A stretch of DNA of 45,016 nt from Rhodocyclales bacterium. Its GTDB lineage: Bacteria; Pseudomonadota; Gammaproteobacteria; Burkholderiales; Rhodocyclaceae. Of the stretch, positions 18,049 to 28,400 are shown piece by piece. Below the pieces are notes generated by a model. The model worked only from the letters and a program-made list of their open reading frames with translations. It did not search any database and was not told where the DNA came from. The number at the start of each line of letters is the position of its first letter. Position 1 is the stretch's first letter. The stretch covers positions 1 to 45,016 of the forward strand of contig PQAF01000008.1 of assembly GCA_003105015.1 (NCBI GenBank), given 5' to 3'. The position numbers and the translations under genes are program-made.

Positions 18049-19416
18049 TCATCTCTCCCGCCCGGCCTCATGCCAGGCTTTTTGTACCGGCGAGAGCAGG
18101 TACTCAGCGACAGTGCGGTCACCCAACAGGATTTCCGCCGTCGTCTGCATCCCCACGGCTAGAGGGTACTTCACGTCATCCATGTCGAGCGCGCTGGAAG
18201 CGAGCGTCACCAGCGCCTTGTAGCGCAACGGCCGCTGGCCGTTTGACGCCAATCCCTTGTCGCGCGCCTCTTCCTCGCTCTGCGCATCGGCGCTCACATG
18301 TTCGACCGTGCCATGCCCCATGCCGTATTTCTGGAACGGGTAGGCCGCGAACTTGAGCTTCACGCTCTGCCCGGAACGCACGAAACCGATGTCCTCGTTC
18401 GATACCCACACCTCGACCTTCAGCTTCTCGTCCGCCGGCACCAGGCTCGCCAGCACAGTGCCGGGCTGCACCACAGTGCCCGACGTGTGGGTGGCGAGAT
18501 CCTTGATAACGCCATCATGGGGAGCTTTGAGTTCCAACAGAGCGCGCCGGTGTTGCTGTTTTTCCAGCTCCTTGGCGAGCTTGTCGAGTTGTGATTGCGC
18601 TTCGTTACGCTCGGCATGCAACTGTCGCGAGTAATCCGCTTCGATCTGGCGCAGCTTCTTTTTCGACTGCTCGATGGAAGCCTGCGCCGAGGCAACCAGA
18701 TGGGCTTGTGTCGCGAGTTCCTGCTCCTTTTCGATGCGCTCACGGCGCTTGTCGCTGCCCATCAGGGCACCGGCAAAGCCATCCTTGACCAGCTTCTCAT
18801 ACGCCTTGTCCTGTTCGCGATAGTGCGGCAATACGGCTTCCAGGCGCGACTGCTGCTGGCGGGCGGCGGCCAGTTCCTGCTGTGCCTTGCCGAGCCGGCT
18901 GCGTTCTTCCTCCAACGCAGCGGCCAAGGCATCGCGATTGGCCCGATACTGCGCACTGACTTCTCGCACCAGTGCAACCGTGGCCTGGAAGTCGGGCTGG
19001 AAGGGCTGGCCGGAGAGCTCCGCGTCAATGCGGGTCAGTGCCAGTTTTTTACGCAGGTGCTCGGTTGCAATGGCTTCCAGATCGGCGTCGGAAATGAGTG
19101 CATCCATACGCATCATGACCTGGCCCGCGCGCACCTGCTCTCCTTCGTGCACCAATATCTCCTTGATGATTCCCGCTTCCGATGGCTGCACGATCTTGAG
19201 GTAGCTGGCTGGCACCAGCTTGCCGTCCGCCACGGCCACGATGTCCAGGCGGCCGAATAGCGCCCACACCAGCAAGAAGGCAAGCAAAGCCAGGAGCGCC
19301 CACAGCACGCGCCGGCCCTGCGGGTGGGGCGCCGTCTGCTGCAAGCGAATCAGCGGCGGATGAAACGCCTGGTAATCAGCCGTGGCGTGCTGTGCGAAAG
19401 ACTTCAATAAAGACAT
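18049..19416 (-). CDS. HlyD-family type I secretion membrane fusion protein
   Basis: Periplasmic adaptor of 455 residues that links the inner-membrane ABC exporter to an outer-membrane TolC-like channel. It has a short cytosolic start, one membrane helix (VLWALLALLAFLLVWALFG, about residues 38-56), the first lipoyl half-motif (VQPSEAGIIKEILVHEGEQV), long coiled coils (about 130-290) and the second half (LKAPHDGVIKDLATHTSG). The C-terminal beta-barrel region contains VQPGTVLASLVPADEKLKVEVWV and the family-typical PFQKYGMGHGTV. It begins 18 bp after the RTX gene stop. No TolC homologue is in the window. Base composition is visibly less GC-rich than the flanking core genes. Confidence 0.94.
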   Translation of the reverse strand: MSLLKSFAQHATADYQAFHPPLIRLQQTAPHPQGRRVLWALLALLAFLLVWALFGRLDIVAVADGKLVPASYLKIVQPSEAGIIKEILVHEGEQVRAGQVMMRMDALISDADLEAIATEHLRKKLALTRIDAELSGQPFQPDFQATVALVREVSAQYRANRDALAAALEEERSRLGKAQQELAAARQQQSRLEAVLPHYREQDKAYEKLVKDGFAGALMGSDKRRERIEKEQELATQAHLVASAQASIEQSKKKLRQIEADYSRQLHAERNEAQSQLDKLAKELEKQQHRRALLELKAPHDGVIKDLATHTSGTVVQPGTVLASLVPADEKLKVEVWVSNEDIGFVRSGQSVKLKFAAYPFQKYGMGHGTVEHVSADAQSEEEARDKGLASNGQRPLRYKALVTLASSALDMDDVKYPLAVGMQTTAEILLGDRTVAEYLLSPVQKAWHEAGRER

Positions 19417-19434
19417 GATTGACGGTCCAGCGTC

Positions 19435-22400
19435 TTAACATGACAGCTTGCCGACGCCCTCCTTGAGTCCGGCAAAGGCCCTGAGTTGAGTGCCGCTACC
19501 GCACGCGAGCGAGACGGCATCGACACCACCCCGAGCGCCATGCACGCCGCCCTGCATCAAACCGGCCAGACCGGAGAGATCGGCACCCTGGTTCGCATGA
19601 CTCCAGGCGGGCGCACTCTGGCGCTCGGCATCGAGCCGGTGCAGGGCGTGGGCCAATTCCGACCAATGCCGCTCGAAATCACGACTCACGCGGCGCTCGC
19701 CGGGCTGCTCGAACATTTGCCGGCGATCATCCCATTGCCCGAACCAGCCGGGATCCAGAACCGGCAGCCCTGTATGTCCGGGTACCGCATCGGTCCTGAA
19801 CCCATCGAGGAAACGACCGAGCGGATCGTCTTCGCGACCAGCCTCCGGCCTGCGGCCGGGCTGACCCGGCGAGGAGCCGGGACCGTCGTTGTGGTTGTAA
19901 TCGTGACCGGGCGGCGGCGCATCCTGACCATTACCCACACCCTCATTGCCTTTCTGTCCGCAGGGCACAACGGTCTTGTTACCAATGCTGACCCTGAACA
20001 CATCCGAGGCGGTCGAGCACTCGCCGTGACCGTCGCTGGCCACCACGCGCACATCGATACTGCCCCTGGCATTGGCCGGCGCCGTGCCGCTGAAACTCTG
20101 CGTCGCAGCATCAAACATGAGCCACTCGGGCAGCGGACTGCCATTGGAAAGGATCGCCGTGTAGGTCAAGCTGTCGTTGCGATCGCGGTCGGTGAAGCTG
20201 CCCTCGGGCATCTTCCACGAGAAAGCCTTGCCCTTGGCCAGCTGCACATTCGAGAGACGGCGAGCGAGTTCCGGCGCATCGTTGGTGCCCTGCACGGTCA
20301 CCGCCAATTCGCCACCGCTACTCTGCGTTCCGTCGCTGGCGAGATAGCCGAAGCGATCCGTAACAGTTTCGCCTGCCCCCAGCCCCTGCACCCTGGATGA
20401 GCAATCGTTGAGGACATAGGCGTAGGTGCCGTTGGGCATAAGCGTCAGCACGCCATATTCGCCACGCCGGATGCCGGGGTCGGCTACCCTAAGTGTGTTG
20501 CCTTCCGGGTCGCGATCATTGGCCAGCACATTGCCCCAGGCGAGCAGCTTGCGATCCTCGATCACGCTGGCCGCATCCGGCGCGGTGATCGGCGCCTGAT
20601 TGCCACCGCCGGAAGCAATATCCAGCGTGAAGGTCTGGCTGGCCTGCGCACCCGCCAGGTCGGTTGCGGTGACCCGCAGAGCGAAGTTACCCGCCGTGGC
20701 AGGGGTACCGCTGAAGGTGCCGGTGGCAGCATCGAAGGTCAGCCAGTCGGGGAGCGCGCTGCCATCGGCCAGACGGGCGGAGTACGCAAGCACATCCCCC
20801 GCATCGACATCGACGAAGGCCGTGTCGGGCAGTTGCCAACTCAAAGGCGTACCGGTGTGTCCGGTCTGGTTGGCGAGTACCGTGCCGACCTCGGGGGCGT
20901 CGTTGACGTTGGTCACGCCGATGGTGAAGGTCTGGCTCGCTTGCGCACCGGCGGCATCGGTGGCAATCAGGCGCACCGTCACGCTGCCCACATCGCCATT
21001 AACCGGGGTGCCGCTGAACGTCCGCGTCGCCGCGTCAAAACCGAGCCAGGTCGGCAGTGCCGAGCCATCGGCCTGGGTCGCCGAGAGTGCGAGCACATCT
21101 CCCGCATCCACGTCGCGGAAGGCATCCTGCGGCACAGTGAAGGCAAACGGAGCATCCTCGGTCGCCTGCTGGCCGGTCAGCGCGATGGCGGCTTCCGGCG
21201 CATCGTTGGTATTGGCCACTGCCAGGCTGAACGACTGGTTGACGCTGGCGCCGATCAGATCGGTGGCCGTCACCCGAATTCCCACCGCGCCCACGTCGTC
21301 GTTGCCGGGCGTGCCGCTGAAGATACCGGTTGTCGCATCCAGTTGCAGCCAAGCGGGCAGTGCGGAGCCATCGGCTAGCGTTGCCGAAAAACTCAGGCGT
21401 TCGCCCGAATCGGCGTCGGCAAAGGCATCAACCGGCAAGGCATAGCTGAATGCGGCATCCTCGGTAGCGGTCTGCGCTGCCAGCGCGGCACCGATGGTCG
21501 GTGCGTCGTTGGTATTGATCACTTCCAGGGCGAACACCTGGCTGGCCGACGCGCCCGCCAGATCCGTCGCGGTCACGGCAAGCCGCAACTCGCCCACATC
21601 GCCGTTGGTCGGGGTGCCTTCGAGTCTGCCGGTCTGCGCGTCGAAGCTCAGCCAGGCTGGCAACGGATCGCCATTCTCCAGCGTGGCCGAATAGGTGAGC
21701 ACATCCCCCACATCGACATCCCGGAAGCTGCCTGCGGGCAGCGTGAAGCTGAAGGCGCTGTCTTCCAGGGCGCGCAGATCGGACAGGAGGGTGACGGCTT
21801 CGGGATCGTCGTTGGTGTTCTGCACCGTGACGTTGAAGCTGTGTAGGCGCGATGCGCCCAAGGTGTCCATGCCTTGCACGATGACGTCGAACTCGCCCAC
21901 ATCATCGTTTTCTGGCGTGCCGTACAGGGTGCGCGTGGCGGCATCGTATTGCAGCCACTGCGGCAAATGCTCGTAGCCCGATACCGCCACACGAGTCAGG
22001 ATGTCGTCACCATCGGCATCGACGAACAAATCGTCGGGCAGCCGCAGGTTGAAGGCAGCATCTTCCAGCACGATTTGATCATCGATGGGATTGGCCACTT
22101 CCGGCGCCCGGTTCATGAACTCGCGCAGCGTGACGGCGGTGCCATCGGCAAACTCAAAGGTATCGATCACCGTGCCGCCAGCCGTGCCATCCGGAGCGTA
22201 GTTACTTACGCGCACCACGTCGCCATTGGCGCCATAACGGATAAGCAAATCGTCGCCATCCACTTCAATGTGCACGTCCTCACGGGCGATGCCTTCGCCG
22301 AAGGTGAGCACGTTGCCGATGCCGGCATCCAGGGCATCTTCGATCACGTCCTCGCCATCGCCCAGGTTGACCACATAAGCGTCACGCTGGACGCCGCCGC

Positions 22401-25400
22401 GCAAGACATCGTTGCCCAAACCTCCGGTCAGCACGTCCTCACCGTCACCGGAGGCCATGACATCCTCGCCGTCGTAGCCGTAGAGGCGGTCGCCGACGTT
22501 GGTGCCGATGAGCGCGTTGCCGCTGTTATCGCCCTCGACGACAAAGGTCCACGACACCAGCGTGGCGTAATCCACCGACGTGCCGTCGGCGAACTCGAAG
22601 CGCTCGATCGCGTGGGTTCCGAGCACATCCTCCGGATCAAAGCCGGTCAGCCGCACCACGTCACCGTTACCGCCATAGGGGATGAGCAGCACATGGCCGC
22701 CGTTACCGTCTTCCTCGAATCTCAGGCTGTTGCGCAGGGCATCCGGATCGATGCCCGGTCCGAAGCGCAGCACGTCGCCGGCATCGTCCTCGGCCACGTC
22801 ATCAATAGTGACCTCGCCATCGCCCAACTTGACGACATAGGCGTCGTTGCCGGCTTCGCCGGCAAGCCAATCGCCACCCGGGGTAGCCTCGATCAGATCG
22901 TTGCCATCACCACCCCGCACCCGATCTGCGAGTGCGGTACCCCTGAGCACATCGCCTTCGTCTGTTCCGTAAATATCGAAACCGCGCTCCAGGAGTTCCT
23001 CGTAACCTATCTCGTCGCCGTAGAGTCCAAAGCGGAAGTTCTCGACCGCGCGGGATCCCAGCGGATTCTCCGGATCAAAGCCCGACAGCCGGATGCGGTT
23101 GCCGGTGTTGCCGAGATCGAGGATCAGGAAGCCTTCGCCATCGTAAGAGAGGCGCACGTCATCCAGGGTCGTACCCTCGGGCAGCACCAGCGTATTGAGC
23201 GCATCGCCGTCTTCGCTGTCGATGATTGTATCGGTGCCCCCATCGGCATCGATGAAGTATAGGTCGCCGTCTGCGCCACCGCTCATCGTGTCGTCCGCCT
23301 CCCGACCTTCGATCCAGTCGGCAAGCGCCGTTCCGGTCAGCACATCATTGTCCGGGGTGCCGATGATGCGCACGCCGCGCGCCAGCAAATCATCGAACGA
23401 CAGGATCTCGCCCCACCAGGGGAGGCTAATCTCGGCCACAGGCGCCTGCATGCCGGAGGCGCGCGGATCGAAACCGGCGAAACGGATCGCGTCGCCTTCT
23501 TCGGTGTAGCGCAGCCACAGGTCGCGTCCGTCGAACTCCAGGCGCAGGTCGCCGGCATCGACATAACCGGTCAATTCGATGCGGTTGATGTCCTGTTCGC
23601 GCCACGTCTCGGCAATCAGTGTCTCGGTCGGTTGGCTGCCCCATTCCTTGTAGATGCGATAGGTATCGGAGCCGGCGCCACCCACCAGACGATCCGAGCC
23701 GCCATTGCCTTCCAGCCAGTCATCACCATCACCGCCGATCAGGATGTCGCTGAAGTCAGAGCCGGAAAGCGAGCCTCCCTCATCCCCCAGTCTTTGCGTC
23801 AAACCTATGGATTCGATGGGATCGGCAGCGATTTCCGTGCCGTCGGCAAATCGGATGATGTCCACCGAACGGGTCTGAGTCGCACGCTCAGGCATGTGGC
23901 CGCGCAGAATCACCCGGTCGCCGGGGCGTCCAGCGAACTCGATCACCAGGTCGCCGTTACTCTCCGAATAGTGCAGATCTTCGGGCCGGATGCCGGGGCC
24001 AAAGTCGAGAATATTGGGGTTCTCATCCCAGACCGGTTCCGCCCCCCAATCGTGGGCATCCTCCTCGCTGACCCATCCGCCCTCGCTCATCCAGCCGATG
24101 ACCCGATGGCCGTCGTCGATCACCACCTCGCCGTCGCCCGCCTGGTAGCGATAGGTGTCGCCGTTCCATTCGCCATGGAGCTCATCGCGCCCGGGGCCGC
24201 CCAGGAGCGTATCCGCGCCCCAGCCACCGTAGACCCTGTCGTCGCCGTCGCCACCGTCGAGCGTGTCGTCGCCGTCGCCGCCATGGATCAGATCGTTGCC
24301 ATCGCCGCCCAATATCGAATCGTTCCCGTCCAGACCCAGCGCGATGTCGTTGCCGGCACCGGCATCCATGGTGTCCTCTTCGTTTGTGCCGTAGAGGACA
24401 TCCTCGCCGTCGGTCGGGACGTTATTGGCGATGTTCGCCATGGCGAACAGATCGCCGCTCTGGGCATAGGCCACCGCCTCCAGGCCGCCTGCAGGCGCCA
24501 CCGTGCCGGACAGTTCGAAACCCGTTCCATCGAAGGCCAGTGGTGCATCCTCCGAAGCGCCGAGGAGTGTCGCCGCGTTGACGCGCAGCCAGCCAGCCAA
24601 ATCGAAGACGCGCGCTTTGCCCTCGGCGTCGATGAACTGGATGCGTTCCAGATCGCCAGGAAGGTTGTCCGCATGGGCGCGATCGAGGATGATCGAGCCG
24701 CCTGCGCCGCCCTCGATGAGCAGCACCAGGCGGCCATCGCCATCCAGCGCGGCGGCGAGCAGGGCGGGCGTCACGCTCGGGCCGAAGGAAAGCGTATCCA
24801 TGCCGTCGCCCGCCCTGAGGGAGTCATGGCCATCGCCGTAGTTGAAGACGATCACATCGTCGCCACCGTCTGAGTCGATGGCGTCGTTGCCTGCCTCGCC
24901 GGCGATGAGATCGTCGCCAGGGCCTGAATGGATCGTGTCGTTGCCCATGCCCGCCGAGACGAGGTCATTGCCTTCGGCCAGATGGATGGCGTCGTCGTTT
25001 CCGCGGGCCTGTACTGTCACCGACTGTCCGTAATAGGCTTGGATTTCATCGTCGGCCTCGCTGCCGACCATCGTCGCCGGATCGCCCCATTCAAGCTGCT
25101 GCCAGCCCATCTTGCCGCCGTCGGCGCGGGCGATCACGTCAGCCAGCGTCCATTCGGTACCGTCATCGAAACGGAAGTGCTGGATCGCCCCGCTGCCCAG
25201 GTCGCCCCCGTTCTGGTTGCGCAGCACCATTGCGTCGTTGCCGCCGATGCCGATGACGAGGTTGTAATAGCCGACGTCGCCCGGCTGGCCGCTCCAGCTC
25301 GCATTACCCAGCTGCACCGTCACGTCCTCTGGCCGGATGCCAAGGGCGAAGGCCACAGTGTCGTTGGCCACAGTGAGACTGGCGCCCATGGCGTTGTCCA

Positions 25401-28400
25401 AACCCATTCCCGCCGTCACGATATAGGTGTTGTTGCCCTCGCCACCATAAAGCCAATCACGGTCGGCGCCGCCATCCAGCGTGTCATCGCCGGCCTCGCC
25501 GAACAACTCGTCGTTGCCTGCGCCGCCCATCAGAACATCGTTGCCTTCGTGGCCGTAGATCGTGCTGTCCTTCTCCGTACCGGTTAGCGTATCTCCGCCC
25601 GGCGAGCCATAGAGAATTTCAGCACCTTCGCTCACATTGAGCTTGGCCAGCACGTCACTTATGGAGAGGCTTGCGCCGTTGTCGAAATAGAAGCGGTCGA
25701 TGCGCTGCGAACTCCCGAGCCAGTCCTTGATGCGCACCGAATCGCCGGAAGCACTAATGGTGGCGATCAGGTCGTTGCCGTCGCGGCTGAATGCGATATC
25801 GTTCTGGCCGATGCCCGGTCCGAACTGGACGCAGCCAAGGGCATCCTCGATCACATCCTGTCCGTCGCCCATGCCAAAGAGGTAGTCGTCGTATCCGCCC
25901 AGGTCCTGGAAGCGGTCGTTGCCCGCGCCGCCTTCGAGTGCGTCATCCTCGTAACCGCCGACAATGGCGTCATCCCCGTCGGTGGCCGCCAGCGCCCGCG
26001 ATGCCAGTTCGGCCCAGTCCCACACCGTTCCATCGGCAAAGCGCAGTTGTTCGATGCCGAGATATTCTGACCAGATGTTCGCCTGTTTGCGCACGACAAG
26101 CCGACTGCCGTCAGGCAGCGTCACGGCCATATCGCCTTGCAGCGTCCAGCGCACGGTGACATCCGCGGGGGCGATGCCAGCAGCGATCTCCACGGCATCC
26201 TCGCCGGCGGTATTGCGCTCATCGATCACGTCCTGGCCATCGCCCAAGCCGAAACGATAGATGTCGGAACCATCGCCGCCCTCCAGCGTGTCGTTGCCCG
26301 CCCCGCCGATGAGCATGTCGTCGCCCGACAGACCCAGCAGCCGGTCATTGCCCGCCCCACCTTCGATCACATCGTCACGGTCGCTGAAACCGCGCAATTC
26401 GTCGTCGCCCGCCTCGCCCACGAGGCTGCGAGACTTGATCGCCTCGGCATCCCATACCGTGCCGTCGGCGAAGCCAATTTCCTCAACCGCGTAACGGTTG
26501 CTTTCGTTGAAATGATTCCTGACGGTGAGCGTCTCGCCCGTGTCGCGGATCGTGATCCTCAGGTCATCGCTCGTCTGCCAGCCGTTGACGCTGCGCACGC
26601 GCTCCAGCCGTACGTCGTCGGCCGTGATGCCGGCTTTCAGTTCGATGCGGTCGGGTTCTTCCTGCGCCCAGGAATCCTCGATAACGAAGTCGTGACCGTC
26701 GCCCCGGCCAAAGCGGTAGGTGTCCCCCTCGCCGTACCCGTCGTAGGCCTGACCGTACCAGTTGAGGGCTCCGCCGCCGCGCATTACATCGTTGCCGGCC
26801 CCGCCGTCCAGTACGTCGTGCCCGGCGCCGCCGAGCAGCACATCGTCGCCGCCCTGTCCGGTGAGGACGTCATCCAGGCGCGAGCCGACGATGGTTTCCG
26901 CCTCTTCGCTGCCGGCGAACAGGATCGCCTGCACGTCGGCGAAGGACAATACCGTACCGTCGGCAAACGCGATGTGCTCGATCAGGTAGGGTCCATTGGC
27001 TCCATTCCAGGCTTCATCGAAATACTGCTTGAGCATCACCTGATCGCCGCTGCCGCGAATTTCCAGTACCAGATCATCGCCGCTGCGAATGAGCTTCACG
27101 TCCGCCGGAGCAACGCCCTCCTTGAAGCGCAGCACGTCGATATTGCCGGCGGTGCGGTCCCCGTCGATCACCGTGTCCTGACCGTCGCCCCGGCCGAAGA
27201 GGTAAGTGTCGTTGCCGTTGGTGGAGAGGGTCGGCGTGGTGCTGCGCTCCACCCGGTAGCTGCCGTTCTCCCAAATCCAGTTCCAGCCGGCGGAACCGAT
27301 CAGCAGATCATTGCCCGCACCGCCGTCGATCACGTCGTCCCCGCCATTACCGATCAATGTGTCGTTGCCGTCCTGTCCGGTGATCGTGTCCCCTGCGTAA
27401 GAACCGTGGATCGTGTCGTCGCTCTCGGTGGCCGCCGCGACGGTGGCATGTAGCGCATCGTCGTGGCTCCACACTGTGCCGTCGCCGAACACATACTGGC
27501 CGACGCCGTTGCGCCACCAGTTGTTGATGACCGGCACCCTGAGCGTCTCACCGGTGTCCGTGATAGTGAAGGTCAGGCTGTCCGTGTAGTCCGCCGTCAC
27601 CCGAATGTCGGCAGGCGTGAGGCCGGTAAAGCACACGCTGTCGCGCTGCACACCGTTCTCGGCGTAGTCGACGATGATGTCGTGGCCGTACCCCCGCCCG
27701 AAGACGTAGGTGTCCGCCCCGGCTGCGCCGTAGAGCAGATCGTTGCCCGCGCCGCCGGAGAGCAGGTCGGAGCCTGCGCCGCTGTAGATGATGTCATCGC
27801 CGCCCTGGCCGAAGAGCCGGTCGTTGCCGTTGTTGCCGTAGAGCCGGTCGTTGCCCTCTCCCGCCAGCACGATGTCGGCGCCGTCCCCCAGCCACTGACT
27901 TTCTCCGTCGGCGGTGAGCCGTCTTACCTTGAACTCGCCGAGCAATGCCGCGATGCCTGTGGTTTGCGGCAGCGTCTCGATCATCGTGTCGAAGTCGGCG
28001 AGCCCCGCCCAGTTGGTGCCGGTGAGGAAGCCGCCGGCGTAGCGATCGAGGTCCAGCAGGTCGGCGAGAGTGTTCTCCGGGTCGAGGGCTTTCTTGTCCG
28101 CCAGCATCTGGTTGAGTTGCGTGGCATCGAGCCGGATGCCCGCCTCGTCGATGATGAGTTCGATCGCATCGAGATAGGGCCTGAGGCGCGTCTGCATCGC
28201 CAGGCTGGCGTAGACGCTCTCCTTCAGGCCGTCGTAGGCCTGCTGCAGGAGGTCGAGCTGGCCTTGCGAGAAGCTCACGTGCAGGATGGGGTAGGCTTCG
28301 ATCGCCATCGCGGCACTGCCGCTGCCGGCGCTCGAGCCGGCCTGGACGATGAGGCCCCAGTTGGCGCCGTCGGTCTGGCTTTTTTGCTCGGGCAGGTTGA